A stretch of DNA of 15,484 nt from Lachnospiraceae bacterium (lineage in GTDB: Bacteria; Bacillota_A; Clostridia; Lachnospirales; Lachnospiraceae): contig JAFUEG010000380.1 in the NCBI GenBank assembly GCA_017464045.1, positions 1-15,484 on the forward strand. The letters are read 5' to 3'. The notes beneath the pieces were generated by a model. It made no database searches. It saw only the letters and a list, made by a program, of their open reading frames with translations, and was not told the origin of the DNA. The position numbers and the translations under genes were made by a program. Below, one piece after another: positions 1 through 6,716 of this stretch; within the stretch, counting starts at the first letter, position 1; every line of letters starts with the position of its first letter.

Positions 1-1
1 T

Positions 2-496
2 TCAGGGATAGCTCATTACGGAAGCTTCAAGAATGCCAATAACGTGATAATTTTATCAGGGAATAAGAATGAGGATATAGATGAGAAGTGCGGATATTAT
101 GGCGAAAAGATAGCATTATATGTTCAGACATTGGGACTTAATACCTGTTGGGCGGCTCTTACGTATAGCAGAGGTAAAGTAAGAAAGATGCTTGATGAGG
201 GAGAAAAACTCTGTATAGTTATCGCTTTTGGATATGGTGAGACGGATGGTGCAGAGAGAAAGAGTAAGAGTATAGAAGAAGTTGTAGCATCTAAGGGAGA
301 AATGCCGGACTGGTTTAAAAAGGGAGTTGAAGCAGCACTTCTTGCTCCGACTGCTGTTAATCAACAGAAGTTTAAGTTTGGAATAAAGGATGGTAAGCCT
401 GTCGCTGTAGCATCAGGCAGAGGACCTTGTGTTAAGGTTGATTTAGGAATTGCTAAGTACCACTTTGAAGTGGCTTCCGGCAGGAAGGTAGAATAA
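2..496 (+). CDS. Nitroreductase-family protein, 3' part (5' end outside window)
   Basis: The reading frame is open from the first full codon at 2 to the TAA at 494-496, so this is the C-terminal 164 residues of a longer protein. An internal GTG at 44 could be mistaken for a start, but coding texture continues upstream of it (residues GIAHYGSFKNANN). The pattern 'EKCGYYGEKIALYVQTLGLNTCW' region, followed by a short glycine-rich strand and the late 'APTAVNQQKF' segment, fits the putative TM-nitroreductase type of flavin (FMN) oxidoreductase, where this last motif contacts FMN. Substrate cannot be told. It ends about 60 bases before the promoter of the B12 unit and I see no strong terminator between them. 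The family call is fairly firm; any physiological role is open. Confidence 0.8.
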   Translation, partial: SGIAHYGSFKNANNVIILSGNKNEDIDEKCGYYGEKIALYVQTLGLNTCWAALTYSRGKVRKMLDEGEKLCIVIAFGYGETDGAERKSKSIEEVVASKGEMPDWFKKGVEAALLAPTAVNQQKFKFGIKDGKPVAVASGRGPCVKVDLGIAKYHFEVASGRKVE

Positions 497-554
497 AAAT
501 ATTCAGGTTAAAATCACTCTTGAATGTGATGATAATTAATTATGTTCAAAAAGA

Positions 555-583
555 TTGATTTATGTCATAAATTGTGCTAATAT
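555..583 (+). promoter_or_regulatory. Predicted sigma-A promoter for the riboswitch transcript
   Basis: TTGATT (555-560), a 17-base spacer and TAATAT (578-583) form a near-consensus promoter. The -10 box is preceded by TGC, an extended -10 feature. Predicted transcription start is about 590, directly before the first conserved bases of the cobalamin riboswitch, and this fit of spacing is the main support. Not experimentally tested. Confidence 0.7.
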
Positions 584-593
584 ATGCGAATGA

Positions 594-906
594 AAATTAG
601 ATACATGCGGTAGTCGGTGCCGATAGACTTGGATTATGATTATATCATTATTGCATGTTGGATATTGCGTACGAAAAGTCTTGAAGTTAAAAGGGAAGCA
701 GGTGTGAATCCCGCACGATCTCGTCACTGTATTAGAGGAGTATAGGGTATGTGCAATAATATGCGTATTCAAACAGCATATTCTTGCAGCCACTGACAGT
801 TGATTTGTTGGGAAGGTATATTCTGTATGATGATTCTTAAGCCAGGAAACCTGCCGATTATTTAGGGTACAGGGATAAAATCCCGGATTACGAGGCATTA
901 ATCGTA
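594..906 (+). ncRNA. Cobalamin riboswitch (adenosylcobalamin-type aptamer)
   Basis: The conserved blocks of the cobalamin aptamer occur in order: a 5' block with 'gcggtagtcggtgccga' (608-625), the 'gggaagcaggtgtgaatccc' block (693-712) followed by 'cactgt', the 'gccactg' block near 789, and the B12 box 'gccaggaaacctgcc' (841-855). Two small hairpins follow, 872-884 (GGGAT/ATCCC) and 889-906 (TACGA/TCGTA, loop GGCATTAA). They lie where the accessory stem and expression-platform contacts would be. The element precedes a chelatase lipoprotein and B12 importer genes, the classic target set, and is expected to lower their expression when intracellular cobalamin is plentiful. The aptamer identity is very firm; the exact 3' limit and the class are less so. 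Confidence 0.95.
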
Positions 907-912
907 CCGTTA

Positions 913-940
913 AAACACGAATTATTTCGGGTTTCTCTTT
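913..940 (+). terminator. Terminator-like hairpin in the riboswitch expression platform
   Basis: AAACACGAA (913-921) pairs with TTCGGGTTT (926-934) around a TTAT loop with one A-G mismatch, followed by a pyrimidine tract CTCTTTT. It lies after the B12 box and 116 bases before the first start codon. It probably works as the ligand-controlled transcription terminator, because the ribosome-binding site at 1039-1045 is too far downstream to be sequestered by it directly. Confidence 0.6.
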
Positions 941-1055
941 TAATGTCTTTTACTTTTATGTAGGAGACTATTTTATTTTAATGAGAAAACAAACGGATAT
1001 AAGTGGATTTTATTTTCGTACTGAATTGTATTACATAGAAGGAGGACATTTATTT

Positions 1056-2096
1056 ATGAAAAAGAAACTTTTGGCACTTGCACTTGCCGGCTGTATGGTA
1101 CTTGCTACAGGTTGTGGTAAGGATGATACTGACAAGGAGATTACTACAACAAAAGAGGAGACAACAACAGAGGCAGTTACGGAAGAAGTAACTGAGGAAG
1201 CAACCGAAGAGGCTACGGAGGAAGCTTCTGATGATGCAGAAGAGGAAGATGAGGATTATACTACAGGTGATGCAAGCCTTGATAATCCTTTGAATCAGGA
1301 TGATATAGGTGAATCAGAGCTTTTGGTTGTAAGCTTCGGTACAAGCTTCAATGACAACAGAAGACTTACAATCGGTGCCATCGAGGGTGCACTTGCTGAT
1401 GCATTTCCTGATTACAGCGTTCGCAGAGGCTTTACAAGTCAGATTATAATCGACCATGTAAAGAGTCGTGACGGTGAGGAAATAGATAATGTAGGAGAGG
1501 CTCTTGACAGAGCTGTGGCAAATGGTGTCAAGACACTTGTTGTTCAGCCTACACATCTTATGGATGGTTATGAGTATAACGACCTTGTTGATGAAATCGG
1601 CCAGTATGCGGATGCATTTGAAACAATAAGTATAGGTGAGCCGCTTCTTACTACAGATGAGGATTTTAAGGCTGTTGCAGAGGCTATTGTTGCGGCTACA
1701 AGTGAGTATGACGATGGCAAGACTGCAATCTGTTTTATGGGACATGGAACCGAGGCTGATTCAAACGGCGTATATGCACATATGCAGGAGATTATAGATG
1801 AACTCGGTTATGAGAATTATTTTATCGGTACTGTTGAAGCAACTCCAAGCCTTGATGACCTTATAGCTGCAGTAGGCGAGGGTGATTACGAAAGAGTAGT
1901 TCTTGAGCCGCTTATGGTTGTTGCCGGTGACCATGCTAACAATGATATGGCCGGTGATGATGAGGATTCATGGAAATCAACCTTTGAAGCAGAGGGATAT
2001 GAGGTTGTATGTGTATTAAGAGGTCTTGGTGAGTTTCCTGATATCCGGCAGCTTTATATTAAACATGCTCAGGAGGCTATAGATAAGCTTAATTAA
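1056..2096 (+). CDS. cbiK: Exported CbiK-type anaerobic cobaltochelatase lipoprotein
   Basis: Sirohydrochlorin cobaltochelatase-family protein (346 aa). CbiK inserts Co2+ into sirohydrochlorin in anaerobic B12 synthesis. I start it at ATG 1056, 10 bases after AAGGAGG (1039-1045); an in-frame ATG at 981 has no ribosome site and would bury the signal peptide. Residues 1-20 are a lipoprotein signal with Cys20 as likely lipidated residue (LATGC). Residues 25-70 form a Thr/Glu-rich tether. The chelatase fold follows: 'VVSFGTS' (91-97), 'QPTHLM' (164-169), 'MGHG' with His230 and 'GDHANNDMAGDD' with His293. These two His match the metal-binding pair of Salmonella CbiK. Being outside the membrane is odd, since sirohydrochlorin is cytoplasmic, although a periplasmic CbiK is known in Desulfovibrio. 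First gene behind the riboswitch. Chelatase fold: firm. Actual reaction: uncertain; metal or tetrapyrrole binding is an alternative. Confidence 0.9.
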   Translation: MKKKLLALALAGCMVLATGCGKDDTDKEITTTKEETTTEAVTEEVTEEATEEATEEASDDAEEEDEDYTTGDASLDNPLNQDDIGESELLVVSFGTSFNDNRRLTIGAIEGALADAFPDYSVRRGFTSQIIIDHVKSRDGEEIDNVGEALDRAVANGVKTLVVQPTHLMDGYEYNDLVDEIGQYADAFETISIGEPLLTTDEDFKAVAEAIVAATSEYDDGKTAICFMGHGTEADSNGVYAHMQEIIDELGYENYFIGTVEATPSLDDLIAAVGEGDYERVVLEPLMVVAGDHANNDMAGDDEDSWKSTFEAEGYEVVCVLRGLGEFPDIRQLYIKHAQEAIDKLN

Positions 2097-2107
2097 TTTT
2101 TATACAT

Positions 2108-2321
2108 AACATGTGAGCAAACAGCTAACAGGTGTCTTTGCAACTTACCAACGATTTGTTAAATCAGGGCATATGCCATCTCTATATTAGCACGAAATCG
2201 ATAAACTCGCTTCGCTCAGACATATCGATTTCTGAGCTAATATATTCGATGCCATATTGCTGATTTTACACAAATCGGGTAAAATGTTGCAAAGACACCT
2301 GTCGCTGCTCGCTCACATGTT
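2108..2321. repeat. Long imperfect palindrome A (214 bp, 21-nt loop)
   Basis: The whole cbiK-to-lipoprotein gap is one large inverted repeat. Paired blocks, left with right: 2108-2118/2311-2321 (11 bp), 2128-2144/2286-2302 (17 bp perfect), 2145-2148/2279-2282, 2152-2159/2270-2277 (8 bp), 2161-2166/2262-2267, 2183-2191/2236-2244 (9 bp) and 2195-2202/2224-2231 (8 bp). The 21-nt loop (2203-2223) contains the mirror-symmetric CTCGCTTCGCTC. A second CTCGCTC (2308-2314) lies at the mismatched stretch of the right arm. No T-run follows, no target-site duplication is evident, and no protein is encoded. It could be a non-autonomous mobile element, an RNA-processing or stability element between operon genes, or a terminator of unusual size. 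Confidence 0.9.
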
Positions 2322-2355
2322 GCATAAGTTAGAAATAATGATAAAAAGGAAAGTT

Positions 2356-3342
2356 ATGATGAAGAAAACATTTGGTAAGATTATAATTGTTTCATATATC
2401 ATGGTATTGGGATTGACCGGATGTACTGATAAAAAGAAGGATGATACCACTGCTGTAAGTGAGACGGAAATAGTATCTGAGGATGCGACTGAGGAAGTTA
2501 CTACAGAGGAAGCAGTTGAAGGAGATAAGGAAGCTGATACAGATGAGGCAACGTCTTCGGATTCTTCGGATAAGGTTGCAGATGCTTCTGAGATGACAAC
2601 TATTGATGAGGTTGTAGAAGAGGGTATGGTTCCTGTATATGCTGACCAGGTTAATGATGGTGTATATGATGTTACTGTATCTTCCAGCTCGTCTATGTTT
2701 AAGATTGTAAGCTGTGAATTAACTGTTGAGGATGGCAAGATGACAGCGACTATGCATATGAGTGGTACAAGCTATCTTTATCTCTATCCGGGAACAGGTA
2801 TAGAAGCAGTAGATGCAGATGAAGCTGATTACATCCCGTTTGATGAAGCGGAGGACGGTTCACACAGCTTTGAATTTCCAGTAGAAGCTTTAGATGAGGG
2901 TATACCTTGTGCTGCATACAGCAAGAATAAGGAAAAATGGTACGACAGAACCATACTTTTCCGTGTGGATTCACTTCCTATAGATGCCTTTAAAGAAGGT
3001 GTATTTACAACTGTTGATTCTCTTGGGCTTTCAGATGGAAATTATTCTGTAGAGGTAAGTCTTGCAGGCGGTTCAGGTAAGGCAAGTGTTGATTCACCTG
3101 CTGACATTAAGGTAGAAAATGGAGAATGTATCGCAACTATCGTATGGAGCAGTCCTAATTATGATTACATGGTTGTAAACGGTGAGAAATATCTGCCTGT
3201 TAATACAGAGGGTAATTCTGTATTTGAGATACCTGTAACCATATTTGATAAGAACATGAAGGTTATAGCAGATACAACTGCTATGAGTGAGCCTCATGAG
3301 ATAGAATATACACTTTATTTTGATTCGATGACAATTAAGTAA
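2356..3342 (+). CDS. Two-domain surface lipoprotein of unknown function, possible tetrapyrrole-binding
   Basis: The product is 328 aa from ATG 2356 (ATG 2359 is equally possible; AAAGGA lies just upstream at 2345-2350). Residues 1-23 are a lipoprotein signal ending LTGC, with Cys23 lipidated. Residues 25-90 are an acidic Ser/Thr/Glu linker. Two related beta-rich domains follow, about 100-207 and 227-324. Both open with DG-Y-V-VS, continue with 'VE(D/N)G...AT' and then a Tyr-rich segment ('SYLYLYPG', 139-146; 'NYDYMVVNG', 268-276). Domain 1 ends in 'WYDRTILF' and domain 2 in 'ADTTAMSEPHEIEYTL'. I recall similar domains in clostridial surface proteins beside iron/B12-type importers, but can name no family with certainty. 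The Tyr-rich strands recall heme-binding NEAT domains, which is an analogy only. Context suggests an accessory capture protein for the importer encoded downstream. Confidence 0.85.
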   Translation: MMKKTFGKIIIVSYIMVLGLTGCTDKKKDDTTAVSETEIVSEDATEEVTTEEAVEGDKEADTDEATSSDSSDKVADASEMTTIDEVVEEGMVPVYADQVNDGVYDVTVSSSSSMFKIVSCELTVEDGKMTATMHMSGTSYLYLYPGTGIEAVDADEADYIPFDEAEDGSHSFEFPVEALDEGIPCAAYSKNKEKWYDRTILFRVDSLPIDAFKEGVFTTVDSLGLSDGNYSVEVSLAGGSGKASVDSPADIKVENGECIATIVWSSPNYDYMVVNGEKYLPVNTEGNSVFEIPVTIFDKNMKVIADTTAMSEPHEIEYTLYFDSMTIK

Positions 3343-3352
3343 TTTTAGGATT

Positions 3353-3381
3353 TTGATTTATCAAATATATAAAAATAAAAT
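3353..3381 (+). promoter_or_regulatory. Possible internal promoter before the binding-protein gene
   Basis: TTGATT (3353-3358), 17 bases, then TAAAAT (3376-3381). It lies in the 122-base AT-rich gap before the substrate-binding protein gene, with a predicted start near 3388. AT-rich sequence produces such matches by chance, so this is weaker than the promoters at 555 and 4823. Confidence 0.35.
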
Positions 3382-3464
3382 TAAATATACATATCATGAT
3401 GAAGTGATAGTGATTTGAAATTAAATAATTAATACTAATAGATAACAGTTATAGGATAATAGTA

Positions 3465-4652
3465 ATGATTAATTATAAGAAAAAAAGTATTAATTTAATA
3501 TTATGCATTCTGTTGATTTTTTCGCTTATGTTGACAGGCTGCGGAGCAAATAAAAAAAGTAATAACGAAGTAAGCAGTGACACAGATGCAATTAATGAAG
3601 AAGCCCCTTTGATAGAGGGGCTTCATTTTAAGGAAATTGTTCCGCTTGATTATGCGGAGTGTTTTACTATTTACAGATATGAGGAAGGTTATTCTCTTAT
3701 CAGTATAAGTGACGGAAGAAATTATCTACTTGTGCCGGAGGGTAAGGATGTACCTGAGTGTGCTAAGGATTATTATATAATTAAAAAGCCTGTATCTGAT
3801 ATATATCTTGCTTCAACCTCAACTATGGCACTCTTTAACGCTATGGATGCGCTTGATATGGTAGGAACCACATCTCTTAATGCTGATGACTGGCATATAG
3901 ATGCCGTAAAGGAAGCTATGGAGGAGGAAAGGATTGTCTTTGCAGGTAAGTATTCGGAGCCTGATTATGAGTATCTGATGGATGATGAATGTAAGCTTGC
4001 AATAGAAAATACAATGATTCTTCATACCCCTGAGGTTCAGGAAAAATTAGAAGAGCTTGGGATTACTGTTTTTATCGACTGCTCAAGCTATGAGGATCAT
4101 CCTCTCGGAAGAAGCGAATGGATAAAGGTTTATGCAGAGATAACAGACAGACAGGACGAGGCAGATGCATTTTTTGCAGAGCAGAAAAAATATGTTGAGG
4201 AACTTTCGGATTATGAAAGCACAGGAAAGACAGTAGCATATTTTTATATAAATGAATCCGGCTCTGTTGTCGTGCGAAAGACCTCTGACTACATACCAAA
4301 GATGATTGAGATAGCAGGCGGAGATTACATATTTGATGACCTTGGAGCTGATGATGAAAAGGCATCATCAAGTACGAATATTACTATGGAAGAGTTTTAC
4401 AATACTGCGAAGGATGTAGACTATCTAATATATAACGCCACTATAGATAATCCGCTTCACAGTATAGATGAATTAATTGATAAAAATGCACTTTTTGCAG
4501 AATTTAAAGCAGTTAAAAATGATAATGTGTGGTGTACGGAAAAGAATATGTTTCAGGCTACGGATGTTATAGGAAATATAATCGGTGATTTCCATACTGT
4601 TTTTACCGATGATGATGCCGAAACTCTTGAATTTCTTTATAGGATACATTAA
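3465..4652 (+). CDS. btuF: Class III ABC substrate-binding lipoprotein (BtuF/FepB-like), probable corrinoid binder
   Basis: The product is 395 aa. Residues 1-26 are a lipoprotein signal (LMLTGC, Cys26), then a short polar linker. From about residue 40 there is a family-typical leading strand domain ('FKEIVPLDYAECFTIYRYEEGYSLISI'), then the two-lobed class III binding fold: 'VSDIYLASTSTMALFNAMDALDMVGTT', a long central helix region near 220-250, and the second lobe with 'SDYIPKMIEIAGGDYIFDDLG'. Such proteins hand siderophores, heme or cobalamin to FecCD/BtuCD importers. The cobalamin riboswitch upstream and BtuC/BtuD genes downstream make a corrinoid the likely ligand, but heme is not excluded. 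The start at ATG 3465 has only a weak AGGA (3453-3456). A strong hairpin lies inside the gene at codons 46-54. The stop is 30 bases before palindrome B. Confidence 0.88.
   Translation: MINYKKKSINLILCILLIFSLMLTGCGANKKSNNEVSSDTDAINEEAPLIEGLHFKEIVPLDYAECFTIYRYEEGYSLISISDGRNYLLVPEGKDVPECAKDYYIIKKPVSDIYLASTSTMALFNAMDALDMVGTTSLNADDWHIDAVKEAMEEERIVFAGKYSEPDYEYLMDDECKLAIENTMILHTPEVQEKLEELGITVFIDCSSYEDHPLGRSEWIKVYAEITDRQDEADAFFAEQKKYVEELSDYESTGKTVAYFYINESGSVVVRKTSDYIPKMIEIAGGDYIFDDLGADDEKASSSTNITMEEFYNTAKDVDYLIYNATIDNPLHSIDELIDKNALFAEFKAVKNDNVWCTEKNMFQATDVIGNIIGDFHTVFTDDDAETLEFLYRIH
3600..3627 (+). other. Intragenic terminator-like hairpin in the binding-protein gene
   Basis: GAAGCCCCT (3600-3608) pairs perfectly with AGGGGCTTC (3616-3624) around a 7-base loop, followed by ATTTTA. 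It lies in the linker-encoding part of btuF (residues EEAPLIEGLH). The GC-rich 9-bp stem stands out in this AT-rich gene. It might cause polarity when translation is poor, or be incidental to codon choice. Confidence 0.6.
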
Positions 4653-4682
4653 ATGTGTTTTGATTAATCGAGAGTGTTTTGA

Positions 4683-4825
4683 CAAATTGAGTGTGTAGAC
4701 AAGTTTCAACGCAAACACGCTCTCGCTCGATTTTTTACGTAGCGGTACTAAGCTCGAAAATACCTCGCTAAGTACCGACGTAAAAAAGACGGTTTGCTTA
4801 TGAAACTGTCTACACACTCAATTTG
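4683..4825. repeat. Long imperfect palindrome B (143 bp, 21-nt loop)
   Basis: Paired blocks, left with right: 4683-4700/4808-4825 (18 bp perfect), 4701-4716/4792-4807 (matching with small indels), 4731-4740/4778-4787 (10 bp perfect) and 4743-4749/4771-4777 (7 bp perfect). The loop 4750-4770 is 21 nt, as in palindrome A, and has CTCG twice. CTCGCTC (4722-4728) sits in an unpaired bulge of the left arm. The stem sequence is unrelated to that of palindrome A. The right tip supplies the -35 box of the promoter at 4823-4851. No coding capacity and no clear target-site duplication are visible. Confidence 0.9.
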
Positions 4826-4851
4826 ATTTACACAGTGAAAAGAGATATAAT
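4823..4851 (+). promoter_or_regulatory. Near-consensus promoter for btuC at the end of palindrome B
   Basis: TTGATT (4823-4828), a 17-base spacer and a perfect TATAAT (4846-4851). Predicted start is about 4858, leaving a roughly 30-base leader before btuC. The first three bases of the -35 box are the last three of the palindrome arm. It would let btuC, btuD and cobQ be transcribed without passing the upstream riboswitch. Confidence 0.65.
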
Positions 4852-4889
4852 TATTTTTGATATGTACTATTTATTTGAGGATATGAAGT

Positions 4890-5942
4890 ATGGTAAAAAA
4901 AGATAATTCGATTAATTTTGAAAAACATAGTACGAATAGTAAAATTAGATATTCTTTTTTCTTTGTTTTTATGTTTATTCTCTTTATAATTATTACTATT
5001 TTGAATATTAATATCGGTTCGGTTGATATTTCAGTACCGGATATTTTTAAGATTATTTTTTTGAGAGAGGGAGAAAAGGGTTATTATAATATTATCTGGC
5101 ATATCAGACTTCCGAGGATTTGCATGGCTGCGATTTTAGGAGGAGCACTTTCTTTGTCCGGACTTTTGCTTCAAATATTTTTCAATAATCCTATCGCAGG
5201 CCCTTATATACTTGGTATTTCTTCAGGTGCTAAGATGGTGGTTGCGCTTACTCTTGTTTTCTTTCTTGAGAGATTCGGAAGAGTTTCATCCATTTCTCTT
5301 GTAATTGCGGCATTTGCCGGTTCTATGCTCTCGATAGCATTTATTCTTGTTTTATCCAGATACATTAAGTCTATGTCGGTTCTTATAATCGGCGGTATAA
5401 TGATTAATTACATCTGCTCGGCCATTACGGATTTTATCATAACCTTTGCAAGCGATTCGGATATTATAAATCTTCACGGCTGGTCACTCGGAAGCTTTTC
5501 GGCTTCTAATTGGCGGGATGTTTTTATAGCATTTGTTATAGTAACGATTACATCGATTATTATATTTATACTTGCAAAGCCGATAAGTGCATTTTTGCTC
5601 GGAGAAGCTTATGCAAAAAGTGTAGGTGTAAATATAAGGGTATTCAGGGTTGTGCTTATTCTTTTGTCGAGCGTTCTTTCAGCATGTGTGACAGCTTTTG
5701 CAGGCCCTATATCCTTTGTCGGTATTGCGGTGCCTCATCTTATAAAGAGAGGGCTTCGTACTTCCAAGCCGATAATTGTTATACCGGCTTGCTTTATAGG
5801 TGGAAGTATATTCTGCATGGTATGTGACCTTATAGCGAGGACTGCATTTTCACCGACAGAGCTTAATATAAGCACGGTTACGGCGGTATTTGGTGCACCG
5901 ATAGTTATTGCGATGCTGATTAAGGGCAGCAAGAGGGAGTAG
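4890..5942 (+). CDS. btuC: FecCD/BtuC-type ABC importer permease, probable cobalamin permease
   Basis: The product is 350 aa, a usual length for FecCD-type permeases, which form homodimers of about ten membrane helices per subunit. Residues 1-20 are a polar cytoplasmic start and the first helix is about 21-41. The family signature is clear: 'GGALSLSGLLLQIFFNNPIAGP' (84-105) followed by 'ILGISSGA' (107-114). Near residue 270 comes 'GPISFVGIAVPHLIKRGL', the coupling region contacting the ATPase, and the C-terminal 'ELNISTVTAVFGAPIVIAML' is the family's closing motif. ATG 4890 has GAGG (4877-4880) as ribosome site. It lies 3 bases before btuD. Transport direction is inward; corrinoid specificity is inferred from the riboswitch and the B12 genes around it, since FecCD sequences alone do not separate B12 from heme or siderophores. 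Confidence 0.9.
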   Translation: MVKKDNSINFEKHSTNSKIRYSFFFVFMFILFIIITILNINIGSVDISVPDIFKIIFLREGEKGYYNIIWHIRLPRICMAAILGGALSLSGLLLQIFFNNPIAGPYILGISSGAKMVVALTLVFFLERFGRVSSISLVIAAFAGSMLSIAFILVLSRYIKSMSVLIIGGIMINYICSAITDFIITFASDSDIINLHGWSLGSFSASNWRDVFIAFVIVTITSIIIFILAKPISAFLLGEAYAKSVGVNIRVFRVVLILLSSVLSACVTAFAGPISFVGIAVPHLIKRGLRTSKPIIVIPACFIGGSIFCMVCDLIARTAFSPTELNISTVTAVFGAPIVIAMLIKGSKRE

Positions 5943-5945
5943 AAA

Positions 5946-6716
5946 ATGGATTATTATTTAAAGACATCGAAGCTTTCAGTCGGATATAACGGCAAGCCGA
6001 TTGTAAAGGATATAGAGTTTGGGGTGAGTAAGGGTGAGATTCTCACGCTTATCGGTCCGAACGGTTCGGGAAAGTCTACAATTTTAAAAAGTATAACCGG
6101 GCAGCTCGAGGTGGTTTCCGGTACGGTATTTATCGGAGAAAATGATTTAAAGGATATTAATTATAAGGATATGGCGAAAAAGGTTTCAGTGCTTTTAACG
6201 GAGCGTGTGAGACCGGAGCTTCTTACATGCTATGACGTAGTGGCGCTGGGAAGATATCCTTATACAGGTAAAATGGGAATTCTAAGCAAAGAGGATGAAA
6301 AAGAAATTTTTGAATCCATGGAGATGGTCGGAATACTTTCGATTAAGGACAGGGATTTTCAAAAGCTGAGTGACGGACAAAAACAGCGTGTACTTCTGGC
6401 AAGGGCTATATGTCAAAAGCCCGAGGTACTGGTTTTGGATGAACCTACCTCATACCTTGATATAAAGTATAAGATAGAGCTTTTGGAGGTCTTAAAGAGG
6501 ATGGCGAAAACAGAAAATGTGGCTGTTATCTTATCCCTTCATGAGATAGAACTGGCAGGCAAGATATCTGACAAGGTGCTTTGCGTAAAGGGTGAAAATA
6601 TCTCCTGCTACGGTACACCTAAAGAGGTCTTTAAGAAGGATATAATTATGGATTTATTTGATATAGATGAGGATGCATTTAAGATGTATTTTTCAAAGGT
6701 GGATTTCTATGGCTAA
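5946..6716 (+). CDS. btuD: BtuD-type ABC importer ATPase
   Basis: The product is 256 aa, the cytoplasmic ATPase partner of the permease directly upstream (3-base gap, translational coupling likely). Visible motifs: Walker A GPNGSGKS (37-44), signature LSDGQKQR (141-148), Walker B VLVLDE (161-166), D-loop SYLD (169-172) and H-loop SLHE with His199. The Q-loop reads VLLTERVRP with Glu86 where FhuC/FecE-type proteins have Gln. I recall this variant in other clostridial homologues, so it is probably a subfamily trait rather than a defect. The last 8 bases overlap the start of cobQ, and the cobQ ribosome site AAAGGTGG lies within btuD. Together with the binding protein and permease it completes a BtuFCD-type importer. 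Confidence 0.9.
   Translation: MDYYLKTSKLSVGYNGKPIVKDIEFGVSKGEILTLIGPNGSGKSTILKSITGQLEVVSGTVFIGENDLKDINYKDMAKKVSVLLTERVRPELLTCYDVVALGRYPYTGKMGILSKEDEKEIFESMEMVGILSIKDRDFQKLSDGQKQRVLLARAICQKPEVLVLDEPTSYLDIKYKIELLEVLKRMAKTENVAVILSLHEIELAGKISDKVLCVKGENISCYGTPKEVFKKDIIMDLFDIDEDAFKMYFSKVDFYG

Noticed and set aside
44..46. GTG at 44 as the start of the nitroreductase gene
   Set aside because: The same frame is open to the window edge with matching coding texture, so the gene is cut by the edge and does not start here.
981..1055. ATG 981 as the cbiK start
   Set aside because: It has no ribosome site and would place 25 residues in front of a clear lipoprotein signal; ATG 1056 has AAGGAGG.
2108..2321. 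Palindrome A as a CRISPR, tRNA or ordinary terminator
   Set aside because: No direct repeats with spacers, no tRNA signature, no U-run after the stem; size and internal mismatches do not fit a simple terminator.
2313..2738. Long minus-strand frame opposite the duplicated-domain lipoprotein gene
   Set aside because: Ser/Val/Thr-rich shadow of the acidic linker; the plus-strand frame has signal, lipobox and domains.
2100..4830. Insertion sequences at the two palindromes
   Set aside because: No transposase gene or fragment and no clear target-site duplication at 2108/2321 or 4683/4825; a miniature element remains possible but is not called.
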